From contig CALVJQ010000013.1 of the NCBI GenBank assembly GCA_944332265.1, forward strand, positions 1 through 39,177: a stretch of 39,177 bases of DNA, given 5' to 3'. Of this stretch, positions 8,285-16,333 are shown in pieces. This DNA comes from an uncultured Bacilli bacterium. Lineage in GTDB: Bacteria > Bacillota_I > Bacilli_A > RF39 > UBA660. The translations under genes were made by a program, and so were the position numbers. The notes under the pieces are model-generated. The model saw only the letters and a list, made by a program, of their open reading frames with translations, was not told the DNA's origin and did not search any database. Each line of letters starts with the position of its first letter. Within the stretch, counting starts at the first letter, position 1.

Positions 8285-9098
8285 AGACTAATATAGCATA
8301 TATAATAAAATGATATAAACGATATTTTATATATTGTTTGTATTTAATAGAAGTATCATTTATGATACTTTTTATTTGGAATTCTATACATAGTCCACAT
8401 GTTGATATAGTTATAATACTACATAGTAATTTTATATTTAGAGGAAGATTAGTTATTATAAGATAGTTTAGAGATGATGTTAATTCTAAAAAACTTAATA
8501 TAATAGCTTTAATTATTTTATTATCAATTAAGTTTATTGGTAATGTATTAAAAAAGATGATAGTTCCAAGAATGATTATAAGTGTATTTATATTACGAGA
8601 AATGCTTTTTATTATAATATTAATAATATTATAATTTTTTTTATGAATGTTTAATTTAGGTGGGTTTAAATAAATAGTAAGAATAAGATTAGTTAAGATG
8701 TTACATATTATAAGAATGAGGACAATTTTTATTTGAAATATGTTTTTTAGGATATTGTATGTAAATAAAAGTGAAGTATATTTAGTGATACTTAAGTATT
8801 TAGTTATATCTTCTTTATAGTTTGATAGGAGATGAGCGTTAGTTGGGGAACCAGAAATAATACTTATTATATATATATAATTTAGATGAAGATATTTATT
8901 TATATAATATGGAATATTGCTATTATATATTAAATCAACAATAATAAGGGTAGGATATAAAGTGGGGATTATTTTGGTAAGCCAAATATCTATAGAATAT
9001 ATTATTTGTGTTTTTAGATATATATTATATTTTAGACAGTAGATGAAATAAAATATAGATATTGTAAATACTAAAAAATCTTTTTTGATATTTTTCAT
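8262..9098 (-). CDS. ylbJ: YlbJ-like sporulation integral membrane protein
   Basis: A 278-residue, almost wholly hydrophobic protein with about seven or eight membrane helices. Family-like features are an early IIPTLYPTLIIVDLI segment, the SGSPTNAHLL loop, FLELTSSLNYLI and a late TCGLCIEFQ segment. These correspond to conserved stretches of YlbJ, a mother-cell membrane protein needed for heat-resistant spores in Bacillus. The chosen ATG (9098) has GTGGAG ahead; a GTG at 9110 overlaps that site. In Bacillus ylbJ and ylbL are also near neighbours; here they are divergent with 40 bases between them. The 3' part overlaps the upstream plus-strand gene and contains that unit's terminator. Confidence 0.72.
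   Translation of the reverse strand: MKNIKKDFLVFTISIFYFIYCLKYNIYLKTQIIYSIDIWLTKIIPTLYPTLIIVDLIYNSNIPYYINKYLHLNYIYIISIISGSPTNAHLLSNYKEDITKYLSITKYTSLLFTYNILKNIFQIKIVLILIICNILTNLILTIYLNPPKLNIHKKNYNIINIIIKSISRNINTLIIILGTIIFFNTLPINLIDNKIIKAIILSFLELTSSLNYLIITNLPLNIKLLCSIITISTCGLCIEFQIKSIINDTSIKYKQYIKYRLYHFIIYAILVFISLQIL
8351..8373 (+). terminator. Plus-strand terminator embedded in ylbJ coding sequence
   Basis: Perfect 8-bp stem AAGTATCA (8351-8358) / TGATACTT (8363-8370) with loop TTTA and a T tract on the plus strand. It serves the 6859-8284 unit but lies inside the convergent ylbJ reading frame, where it encodes part of SIINDTS. Confidence 0.75.
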
Positions 9099-9114
9099 AT
9101 TTAACTCCACTTAA

Positions 9115-9123
9115 TGATATAAT
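9115..9123 (+). promoter_or_regulatory. Extended -10 promoter of ylbL
   Basis: TGATATAAT followed after exactly six bases by GGTGAT (9130-9135) and ATG 9139. The transcript would begin at or just before the ribosome-binding site. Confidence 0.6.
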
Positions 9124-9138
9124 AATTATGGTGATATA

Positions 9139-10149
9139 ATGTTTAATAATATTTATGAAAGAATTAAGGCGTTTATGAAGGATTATGGATTCTTTTTTAT
9201 TGGTTTAACAATAATTTTTATTATGGCATTTGTTAAAATCCCTTATGAAGTTAGTATGCCTGGGGGAATAATAGATTTAGGTAATAGAGTTAAAATAGAT
9301 GGGGAAGGAGTCGAGATAGAAGGGTCTTTTAATATGGCTTATGTTTCTGTTGCTCAAGGAAGTATACCTCATGCTTTACTTTCTTTTATTATTCCTGATT
9401 GGGATTTGGATCCTATTAGTGATGTTACTTATGAAAATGAAACTATTGAAGAAGCTAATGAGAGGGAAAAATTACTTTTATTACAAAGTAAGAATTTTGC
9501 AACTGTAGCAGCTTTAGATGCGGCTGGAATTAATTATGAGATAGCTAATAAAGTGAATTATGTTGTTTATATTGATGAGAAAGCTGATACTGGTATTCAA
9601 GTTGGAGATAATATAATAAAGTGTAATGGTAAGGAAATTTTGAGTATTGATGAAATACCTGATATAATAGATAATGAAGAAATTGGGAATAAAGTGTCTT
9701 TTACAGTATTAAGAGATGATAAGGAAGTAGAGACATATGGAATTGTATATGAAGATGATAATAAGAAATTAATTGGAATCTCTGCAATTACAATATTTGA
9801 TTTAGATAGTGATAAAAAGGTGGAAATTTCTTCAAAGTCTTCAGAAAGTGGCCCAAGTGGGGGGTTAATGATGTCATTGATGGTTTATAATGCTTTAACT
9901 AATCAAGATTTAACACAAGGAAAGAAGATTGTTGGAACAGGAACTATATCTTTAGATGGTAGTGTTGGAGAAATTGGTGGAGTTAAGTATAAGGTTATGG
10001 GGGCTTATAAGGCTCATGCTGATGTGTTTTTTGTACCTGAGGGCAATTATGAAGAAGCTATTAAAATAAAAGAAGAGAAAGGCTATGATTTAGAAATAGT
10101 GAAAGTTAAAACACTAAAAGATGCTATTGATTATTTGGAGGGATTGTAA
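9139..10149 (+). CDS. ylbL: YlbL/SepM-type PDZ-S16 membrane protease
   Basis: A 336-residue protease with one N-terminal membrane anchor (FFFIGLTIIFIMAFV, about 18-32). A PDZ domain follows at about 125-205 (DTGIQVGDNIIKCNGKEI), then a C-terminal Lon-type S16 peptidase domain. Catalytic Ser lies in ESGPSGGLMMSL and catalytic Lys in GGVKYKVMGA. Relatives are Bacillus YlbL (DdcP, which removes a DNA-damage checkpoint inhibitor) and streptococcal SepM (which trims a competence pheromone). The active site faces outside in this topology. ATG 9139 has GGTGAT three bases ahead. It is followed without a gap by an HD-domain gene, so the two are co-transcribed and end at the hairpin at 10754. Confidence 0.93.
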   Translation: MFNNIYERIKAFMKDYGFFFIGLTIIFIMAFVKIPYEVSMPGGIIDLGNRVKIDGEGVEIEGSFNMAYVSVAQGSIPHALLSFIIPDWDLDPISDVTYENETIEEANEREKLLLLQSKNFATVAALDAAGINYEIANKVNYVVYIDEKADTGIQVGDNIIKCNGKEILSIDEIPDIIDNEEIGNKVSFTVLRDDKEVETYGIVYEDDNKKLIGISAITIFDLDSDKKVEISSKSSESGPSGGLMMSLMVYNALTNQDLTQGKKIVGTGTISLDGSVGEIGGVKYKVMGAYKAHADVFFVPEGNYEEAIKIKEEKGYDLEIVKVKTLKDAIDYLEGL

Positions 10150-10755
10150 ATGAATTACTATGATACTAATTTAATTAAGTATATTGATTCTTCGATTGTT
10201 TTGCATCCTTTATTTGATGATTGGATGTTAATAGTTGAAGAAATATTGTTAAGTGATGAATTTCAAAAAAGGAAAATCTTTATGCATCATCATAATATGA
10301 GTGTTTGGGATCATTCTATTTTAGTATCTTTTCGTTCTTATGAATTTGCAAGAATTGCTCATGCAGATGAAAGAATATGTGCTATTGCTGGTTTATTACA
10401 TGATTTTTATAGTCAAGCATGGATTAGTACTCCAGAAATTGAGGAATTGGAGAATGGAAAATATGCAACTTTAATGAAGGAGAAAAAACCATTTTATAAA
10501 ATGCATGGATTTACACATGCTAAAGATGCTTCTTTAAATTATGTTAAATATTTTCCGCAATTAGAAAATAAGAAAATAACTAATTCAATAAAGAGGCATA
10601 TGTTTCCTTTAAATATAATACCTCCAAGATATAAAGAAGGATTTATTATTACTTTAGTAGATAAATTTAATAGTGTTCATGAGCTTCCTAGTTTAAGAAT
10701 TGTACCAAAGATGGTAATTAATAAAGCTAGTAAGTTGTTTATTAAAAAAGATTAA
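10150..10755 (+). CDS. HD-domain metal-dependent phosphohydrolase
   Basis: A 201-residue soluble protein of the HD superfamily, which hydrolyses phosphoester bonds in nucleotides or similar substrates using bound metal. Visible ligands are His in HHHNMSVWDHS (about 46-56), the His-Asp doublet in GLLHDFY (84-85), a later His in KMHGFTHAKD, and a final acidic segment LVDKFNSVHE. The substrate cannot be told from sequence. The ATG directly follows the ylbL stop codon, with GGAG and GGGATTG just upstream, so the two genes form an operon. A function in the same stress response as YlbL is only a guess. Confidence 0.8.
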   Translation: MNYYDTNLIKYIDSSIVLHPLFDDWMLIVEEILLSDEFQKRKIFMHHHNMSVWDHSILVSFRSYEFARIAHADERICAIAGLLHDFYSQAWISTPEIEELENGKYATLMKEKKPFYKMHGFTHAKDASLNYVKYFPQLENKKITNSIKRHMFPLNIIPPRYKEGFIITLVDKFNSVHELPSLRIVPKMVINKASKLFIKKD

Positions 10756-10785
10756 CTCCTTGACGTCAAGGAGTTTTATTTTTTT
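10754..10785 (+). terminator. Strong terminator after the ylbL operon
   Basis: Perfect 22-base palindrome: AACTCCTTGAC (10754-10764) / GTCAAGGAGTT (10765-10775), followed by TTATTTTTTT. It overlaps the stop codon of the HD gene. Confidence 0.9.
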
Positions 10786-10795
10786 AGTATATTTA

Positions 10796-10824
10796 TTGAT
10801 ATATATAATTATTTCCTTTAAAAT
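10796..10824 (+). promoter_or_regulatory. Sigma-A promoter of the micropeptide gene
   Basis: TTGATA (10796-10801), a 17-base spacer and TAAAAT (10819-10824), directly downstream of the preceding terminator and 26 bases before the 26-codon ORF. Confidence 0.6.
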
Positions 10825-10850
10825 ATTAAACGTATGTTGGGAGATATTTT

Positions 10851-10931
10851 ATGAATATAAAAACAAGAGAGAGAATTTTATTAATTTTATTTTTATTAGT
10901 AATTGCTGTTTTAATTACTTTTAGTGTATAA
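10851..10931 (+). CDS. 26-residue single-helix membrane peptide
   Basis: A short ORF starting MNIKTRER and continuing with an unbroken hydrophobic helix of 18 residues (ILLILFLLVIAVLITFSV). The few charged residues are all at the N terminus, so the helix should insert with N-in topology. It has a complete set of expression signals in only 160 bases: a -35/-10 promoter (10796-10824), GGGAGAT about six bases before the ATG, and a perfect terminator at the stop codon. I know of no family. A membrane-complex regulator or a small toxic peptide are both possible. Confidence 0.6.
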   Translation: MNIKTRERILLILFLLVIAVLITFSV

Positions 10932-10959
10932 AACTAATAATTATTAGTTTTATTTTTTT
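10930..10959 (+). terminator. Terminator of the micropeptide gene
   Basis: Perfect 22-base palindrome AAAACTAATAA (10930-10940) / TTATTAGTTTT (10941-10951), then A and seven T residues; overlaps the stop codon. Confidence 0.85.
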
Positions 10960-10973
10960 AAAATTTATATAGA

Positions 10974-11002
10974 TTGATTTTTTCTTAATGATATTTTATA
11001 AT
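10974..11002 (+). promoter_or_regulatory. Sigma-A promoter
   Basis: TTGATT (10974-10979), a 17-base spacer and TATAAT (10997-11002), 25 bases before the ATG of the next surface-protein gene. Confidence 0.65.
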
Positions 11003-11027
11003 TAATATGATATAGGAGAGTATAATT

Positions 11028-12020
11028 ATGAAGAAATTTAATCCAGAAAAAGAATTAGATAATTTAAAAAAAAGTAAAAAACAAGCTTTTAATCGTAGTA
11101 TATTAAGTAATATGTATGTTCCTTTATTAATAATAGGTTGTTCTTGTTTAGCTTTATTAGGTGCTACTTTTTCTTTAAAATTAACTGATGAAGCTAAAAG
11201 TGAATTTTTAATAAATGTAGAAATTATTAATGGAAAAGATTCTTCTTATAAAAGATATGTTAAAGAAGGAGCTTTTGCAACAACGATTACAAGTGATAAT
11301 TCTTTTGGCTCTATAGAATGTAGTACTGGTAATTTAAATTATGATCCTTTAACTAATACGTTATCTTCTCCTTATATTAATCAAAATACTAATTGTGTTT
11401 TAGCTTTTATGGATGATCAAGTAAAAAGTTTAGAATATGAGAATTTAAGTAAGACTAGTGATGAACTAGGAGAATCTTATTATTATAAGTTAGATGCTGA
11501 TAATAATTATGTAAGATTAAATAATATGTTATTTAGAATTGTTAGAATAAATGGAGATGGAACTTATCGTCTTATGTTAGATGATAATATATTGTCTTCT
11601 ATATATGGAAATAATTCTTCTTATGTTGGTAGTTCTTTAGAAAGTACTTTAAATACTTGGTATATGCAGAATTTTGCTAATTCAAGTTATGTTGTAGAGA
11701 ATCCTTATGATATATTTGAAGTTTTAGAAATTGGAGATAATTTTATTAATTTTAGTGGTTATTCTAATAGATATGTTGGAACATTAAGTGTTAATGAAAT
11801 GGCTCTTATTAGTGAAGATGTTAGTAAGGAGTTAAATGTTGGAATAGGAATGTATTTAATGAATACTAATGGTGATGATAAAGCTTATGCTTATCAAGAT
11901 GGTAAGATTACTTTAGTACCTTTAAATACCCAATTAGTAGTAAGACCAGTTATTAATATAAAAGGAAATTTAGTAGGTAGTGGGAAAGTAAATGATCCTT
12001 ATATTTTAGAAGAAGATTAA
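11028..12020 (+). CDS. Membrane-anchored surface protein with NNMLFRI domain
   Basis: A 330-residue protein with a basic cytoplasmic N terminus, one membrane helix (MYVPLLIIGCSCLALLGATF, about 29-48) and a large outside region. After a beta-rich segment of about 110 residues comes a domain beginning YVRLNNMLFRIVRINGDG (about 161-178) and ending VVRPVINIKGN, then GSGKVNDPYIL. These boundaries match the domain in the product of 6859-7776. Proteins of this type are frequent in AT-rich gut Firmicutes, but I know no assigned function. The start has GGAGAG upstream. It is a single-gene unit with its own promoter and terminator, placed directly before mutS. Confidence 0.75.
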   Translation: MKKFNPEKELDNLKKSKKQAFNRSILSNMYVPLLIIGCSCLALLGATFSLKLTDEAKSEFLINVEIINGKDSSYKRYVKEGAFATTITSDNSFGSIECSTGNLNYDPLTNTLSSPYINQNTNCVLAFMDDQVKSLEYENLSKTSDELGESYYYKLDADNNYVRLNNMLFRIVRINGDGTYRLMLDDNILSSIYGNNSSYVGSSLESTLNTWYMQNFANSSYVVENPYDIFEVLEIGDNFINFSGYSNRYVGTLSVNEMALISEDVSKELNVGIGMYLMNTNGDDKAYAYQDGKITLVPLNTQLVVRPVINIKGNLVGSGKVNDPYILEED

Positions 12021-12033
12021 TTCTTCTTTTTTT
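12008..12033 (+). terminator. Terminator overlapping the stop codon
   Basis: Seven-bp stem AGAAGAA (12008-12014) / TTCTTCT (12021-12027), six-base loop containing the stop codon, then a T tract. Confidence 0.65.
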
Positions 12034-12043
12034 ATTTGAAATT

Positions 12044-12052
12044 TGTTATAAT
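12044..12052 (+). promoter_or_regulatory. Extended -10 promoter of mutS
   Basis: TGTTATAAT, 18 bases before the mutS ATG, directly after the preceding terminator. Confidence 0.6.
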
Positions 12053-12070
12053 AAGGAACGTGATGTAAAG

Positions 12071-14611
12071 ATGAAAAGAAGCGAAGTAGATAGAAGTAAA
12101 TTAAGTCCAGGTATGAAACAATATATGGAAATTAAAGATCAATATCCTGAAGAATTATTATTTTATCGTTTAGGAGATTTTTATGAATTGTTTTTTGAAG
12201 ATGGTATTTTATGTAGTAGAGAATGTGAATTAACTTTAACTAGTAAGAATGGTGGATTAGAAGAGAGAATTCCAATGTGTGGAGTTCCTTTTCATAGTGT
12301 TAGACCTTATATAGAAAAATTAGTAAATAAAGGGTATAAAATTGCTATATGTGAGCAATTAGAAGACCCTAAAACAGCTAAAGGAATGGTTAAAAGAGGA
12401 GTAGTTCAGGTTATTAGTAAAGGGACTGTTGTAGATTATGAAATGCTTAAAGATTATGATAATAACTATATAGGAAGTGTATTAGATTTTACTAATTTAT
12501 ATACAATTACATATAGTGATATATCTACTGGTTCTTTATATATAATGGATATACCTAAAGATAAAGATAAGTTAATTAATACTATCTTAAGTCTTAATTT
12601 AAAAGAAGTAATATTATTAAATAGTGATGATAGTGAATTAGTTAATTTACTTAAAGAATCTTATAATATAGAAGTTAGTATAAGTAGTGAATATTTAGAA
12701 AATAGTTATGAATATTTATATAAAGATATTAAAGAAATGAGATATATTTTAGGTATTAAGCATTTATTATTTTATTTAGTTGTTAAACAATTAAAAAGTG
12801 TAGACCATATAAATCAAGTTGAAATAGTACATCCTGATGAATATTTAGAGATGGATGTTCATACTGTTCGAAATTTGGAATTATTTGAAACATTAAGATT
12901 AAAAGAGAGAACTTATAGTTTAATATGGTTACTTGATAAGACAAAGACAGCTATGGGAAGTAGATGTTTAAAGAATTGGTTAGCTAATCCTTTAAAAGAT
13001 AAAAAGATGATTTTAGAACGATATGATATGATTGATAAATTAAGAAATGAATTTATTATAAAAGAAGAATTAGCAGAGATGTTAGATAATGTTTATGATT
13101 TAGAAAGATTATGCGGAAAGACTATTTGTGGTAATTTAAATGCTCGTGATGTTTTACAAATTAAAAGAAGTATTGGGATATTACCTAGTATTCAAGAGAA
13201 GATTAATAAATTAGGATTTAATATTATATTAAAAGATGAAAGTCGATTATATGATTTATTGGAAAAAGGAATTTATGAGACTCCACCTATAGGACTTAAA
13301 GAAGGTTATTTAATAAAAGATGGATATAATAAAGAATTAGATGAATTAAAAGAAATTCGTAGTGGAGGAAAAGAGTTTATTGCTAGTTTAGAAGAACAAG
13401 AAAGAGAGAGGACAGGAATAAAGACTTTAAAAGTCGGTTATACTAAAGTTTTTGGTTATTATATTGAGATTAGCAAAGGGGCTTTAAATCAAGTAAAAGA
13501 TGAATATGGATATGAGAGAAGACAAACCTTAACCAATTGTGAAAGATTTATTAGTCCGTTATTAAAGGAAAAAGAAGCTTTAATATTAAATGCTGAAGAA
13601 AAAATAATTGAACTAGAATATAATTTATTTATGGCTATTAAAGAGGAGATTAAAAAAGAAATATTTAATCTTAAGGCGATTGCTCGTGATTTAGCAGCTT
13701 TAGATGCTATTATTAGTTTGGCTACTTGTGCTGATTTATATGGTTTTGTTCGTCCAGAAATTCTAGATGAACGAAGAATTGAAATTGTTGAGGGACGTCA
13801 TCCAGTAGTTGAGAAGGTATCTAAAAGTGAATATGTTGCTAATGATTGCTTTATGAGTGAAGAGGTTAATACCTTACTTATTACTGGACCTAATATGAGT
13901 GGTAAATCGACTTATATGCGCCAATTAGCAATAATAATAATTTTGGCTCAGATTGGATCTTTTGTACCTGCTAAAGTAGCTAAATTACCTATTTTTGATA
14001 AAATATTTACAAGAATTGGGGCTTCTGATGATTTAGTTTCTGGGGAATCTACTTTTATGGTAGAAATGATGGAAGCTAAAAATGCTTTAGTTAATGCTAC
14101 AAGTGATTCATTAATATTATTTGATGAATTAGGTCGTGGAACAGCAACTTATGATGGAATGAGTTTAGCACAAGCAATTTTAGAATATGTAAATAAAACA
14201 ATTAAATGTAAGACTTTATTTAGTACTCATTATCATGAACTTACGGCTTTAGATCATTTAGAGGGAATAAAAAATATTCATGTTGAAGCATATGAAAAAG
14301 ATGGAAATGTAACGTTTTTACATAAGGTAAAAGATGGAGCAGTTGATAAAAGTTATGGTATTCATGTAGCTAAATTAGCGGGAATGCCAAAAAGTCTACT
14401 TGATAGAGCAAATGAAATATTAAAATATTATGAAGATAATGATAAAGATGCACCAGTAAATACAGGAACTCAAGTATCATTTCAATTTGATAATATAGTT
14501 AATAGTCCTGTTTTAGATCGATTAAAAGAAATTGATCCTTTAAAATGTACACCAATGGAAGCAATTAATCTGTTATATGAACTTAAGGAGTTATCAAAAA
14601 AAGATGTATAA
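12071..14611 (+). CDS. mutS: DNA mismatch repair protein MutS
   Basis: MutS dimers clamp DNA, detect mismatches and recruit MutL. The 846-residue product has the mismatch-reading motif GDFYELF (Phe37 and Glu39), connector and core domains, a clamp, and the C-terminal ABC ATPase. Walker A is TGPNMSGKST (about 606-615), with ILFDELGRGT as Walker B and STHYHEL as the His switch. The C-terminal tail ends with a short helical segment as in full-length MutS1. The ribosome-binding site is weak (AAGGA 13 bases away, or GTGAT nearer). The next gene starts inside its stop codon region, but that gene is not mutL. Confidence 0.98.
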   Translation: MKRSEVDRSKLSPGMKQYMEIKDQYPEELLFYRLGDFYELFFEDGILCSRECELTLTSKNGGLEERIPMCGVPFHSVRPYIEKLVNKGYKIAICEQLEDPKTAKGMVKRGVVQVISKGTVVDYEMLKDYDNNYIGSVLDFTNLYTITYSDISTGSLYIMDIPKDKDKLINTILSLNLKEVILLNSDDSELVNLLKESYNIEVSISSEYLENSYEYLYKDIKEMRYILGIKHLLFYLVVKQLKSVDHINQVEIVHPDEYLEMDVHTVRNLELFETLRLKERTYSLIWLLDKTKTAMGSRCLKNWLANPLKDKKMILERYDMIDKLRNEFIIKEELAEMLDNVYDLERLCGKTICGNLNARDVLQIKRSIGILPSIQEKINKLGFNIILKDESRLYDLLEKGIYETPPIGLKEGYLIKDGYNKELDELKEIRSGGKEFIASLEEQERERTGIKTLKVGYTKVFGYYIEISKGALNQVKDEYGYERRQTLTNCERFISPLLKEKEALILNAEEKIIELEYNLFMAIKEEIKKEIFNLKAIARDLAALDAIISLATCADLYGFVRPEILDERRIEIVEGRHPVVEKVSKSEYVANDCFMSEEVNTLLITGPNMSGKSTYMRQLAIIIILAQIGSFVPAKVAKLPIFDKIFTRIGASDDLVSGESTFMVEMMEAKNALVNATSDSLILFDELGRGTATYDGMSLAQAILEYVNKTIKCKTLFSTHYHELTALDHLEGIKNIHVEAYEKDGNVTFLHKVKDGAVDKSYGIHVAKLAGMPKSLLDRANEILKYYEDNDKDAPVNTGTQVSFQFDNIVNSPVLDRLKEIDPLKCTPMEAINLLYELKELSKKDV

Positions 14612-15122
14612 TAAAAATTATTTTTATGGAATTACTGATCTGTTACATTTTAATGTGTATGCATCTTTATTAAAAAATCATATTATAAAAGAAGAACGAG
14701 TTATTATAAAAGTTTTTAAAAAGAATACAGAAGTAGTTATTATAGAAACTAATAATTTTAAAGATACGATTATAAAAGATACAAGAAAAGATAAAAATAG
14801 TGATTTAATGGAATTTGATTTAACTTTTTTAAAAACTTTGGAACGTTATTATTCGGATTATGAGATACCAGGAATGATTTATGAATATATAGAAGGTATT
14901 GGAGCTTGGTATAAAGTTATTATTCCTGGTTTTAAACCAAATGATAAGTTATTACATCCTTTTTATTTAAAAGGTAAAGTTAGTCGTTCTTTTTTGGAAA
15001 AATATGCAAAGAATGAAGAAGAATTAAATAAATTATATAAATTTTATGATATCACGAAAGGTTTAGTTAAGTTTAATGAGCCTAGAATGATAAAAAAACT
15101 ATTCTTAAAGTTAGAAGAATAG
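14604..15122 (+). CDS. Unknown protein translationally coupled to mutS
   Basis: A 172-residue protein I do not recognise. It is soluble, with no signal or membrane helix. The N-terminal part alternates charged and branched residues (ERVIIKVFKKNTEVVII), suggesting beta strands, and contains a YEYIEGIGAWYKVIIPGF stretch. The C terminus is helical. The frame is open from 14577, but the ATG at 14604 is chosen: it overlaps the mutS stop by eight bases (ATGTATAA) and AAGGAG lies 13 bases ahead inside mutS. Such overlap means translation follows mutS, so a role with MutS or as a cotranscribed passenger is possible. Its last codons form one arm of the terminator. Confidence 0.65.
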   Translation: MYNKNYFYGITDLLHFNVYASLLKNHIIKEERVIIKVFKKNTEVVIIETNNFKDTIIKDTRKDKNSDLMEFDLTFLKTLERYYSDYEIPGMIYEYIEGIGAWYKVIIPGFKPNDKLLHPFYLKGKVSRSFLEKYAKNEEELNKLYKFYDITKGLVKFNEPRMIKKLFLKLEE

Positions 15123-15129
15123 TTTTTTT
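15092..15129 (+). terminator. 15-bp terminator of the mutS unit
   Basis: Perfect 15-bp stem between 15092-15106 (seven A then ACTATTCTT pattern) and 15115-15129 (AAGAATAG then seven T), loop of eight bases. Both arms lie largely within the last codons and stop (15120-15122) of the upstream gene. Confidence 0.85.
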
Positions 15130-15130
15130 A

Positions 15131-15139
15131 TGCTATAAT
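15131..15139 (+). promoter_or_regulatory. Extended -10 promoter
   Basis: TGCTATAAT, two bases after the preceding terminator and 28 bases before the next ATG, which has AGGAGG at 15155-15160. Confidence 0.6.
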
Positions 15140-15167
15140 AGATATATTAATTTTAGGAGGTACTCTT

Positions 15168-16271
15168 ATGAATGAAAGATTAATAGATATTTTAAGTAAT
15201 AATGATAATTTTAAAATAGATTTTATTAGTAGAGGTCAATTTAATGTTGGAGATATAGTTTATGCTAAAAGATATGAGAAAAATAGTGATAAGAAGAAAT
15301 TGCCTGTTGGTCATAGAGAAGGAGCTTATTTAATTATAAATGGTTCTAATGGTGAATATTTAGCTTTATATGGAACTAGTATTTTTCCAGCTAATGAAAA
15401 AGAAAATGATTATTATACTTTATCAATGAAAGATAGTGGATTAGATAAAAATTATTATTTTTTATATAAGTATGCAGCGAGATTAAAAGAACATTTAATA
15501 AAAAGAAAAATGTTTAGTATAGATAATAATGAATTATTAGAAGTAAAGAGTCGTGTAGAAGCAATAATTAGTCGTTCTAAATTATTATTAGAAGTTAATA
15601 AAGAGTTAGATAGATATCCTTTATTATCTGGTGATATTTTTATTTCTGAAGGAGTTAAATATTTATATTTAGATAATAAGGATGAAAATAATATATGGGT
15701 ACTTCCTTTAGTAAATAAAAAAGGAGTAGAAATACATTATCAAGATAATATAGGTTATATTGATTATTCATTATTACAAAGTAGAGAATTAGAAGATTGT
15801 TATCATCGTATAGGTTTTGTTTTTGGTAAGCAGTTAGATAATATATTAAATAATGTTATTTTACCTAAGAATGAAAGTAAAACAAATGATGATAGTAGAG
15901 ATAATATAGAGAAAGTATTACCTAAAATAAAGAAACAAAGTAGAAGAAAGAAAATAGGGGTTTTAGATAATGATGATTCAGTAGATAAAATTAATTTTGA
16001 TTATGTTGGTATGATAGTTAAAAGAAAAGATAGTATGAAAGAATATATTATTATTTATAAGAATAGTGATTATATTGTAATGTTAGATAAGAATAAATAT
16101 ATTAATGGAGAATATTGTTTAGAAGTTGCTACGCAAAAAGATATAGAAAAAGTTGCTTATGTTTCTAATAAATCTTTTTTAGAAATATTAAAATCTTTAC
16201 AAGGTAAGTATAGTAGTTATTTTTCTGTTAATTATATTTATTCTTTAAGAAAAGTTATTGAAAATAGTTAA
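15168..16271 (+). CDS. Unknown 367-residue protein with repeated barrel-like strands
   Basis: No family recognised with confidence. It is soluble and without signal peptide. Three segments look alike: VGDIVYAKRYEKN...HREGAYLIING (about 27-60), SGDIFISEGVKYLYLDN (about 154-172) and VGMIVKRKDSMKEYIIIY (about 279-297). Each begins with a Gly-(Asp/Met)-Ile turn and runs into strands, like small SH3/PemK-type barrels. The first is the closest to the MazF/PemK pattern, but no RNase active site can be claimed. A lysine/arginine-rich linker (KIKKQSRRKK, about 252-261) precedes the third. It stands alone between the mutS unit and nusB, with an excellent AGGAGG site. Confidence 0.6.
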   Translation: MNERLIDILSNNDNFKIDFISRGQFNVGDIVYAKRYEKNSDKKKLPVGHREGAYLIINGSNGEYLALYGTSIFPANEKENDYYTLSMKDSGLDKNYYFLYKYAARLKEHLIKRKMFSIDNNELLEVKSRVEAIISRSKLLLEVNKELDRYPLLSGDIFISEGVKYLYLDNKDENNIWVLPLVNKKGVEIHYQDNIGYIDYSLLQSRELEDCYHRIGFVFGKQLDNILNNVILPKNESKTNDDSRDNIEKVLPKIKKQSRRKKIGVLDNDDSVDKINFDYVGMIVKRKDSMKEYIIIYKNSDYIVMLDKNKYINGEYCLEVATQKDIEKVAYVSNKSFLEILKSLQGKYSSYFSVNYIYSLRKVIENS

Positions 16272-16302
16272 AATTATTTATATTTAAATATATTGAAGTT
16301 TA

Positions 16303-16311
16303 TGTTATAAT
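16303..16311 (+). promoter_or_regulatory. Extended -10 promoter of nusB
   Basis: TGTTATAAT, 22 bases before the nusB start; no terminator was found between it and the previous gene. Confidence 0.55.
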
Positions 16312-16333
16312 TTCTTCTGTGAGGTGCATTAAG

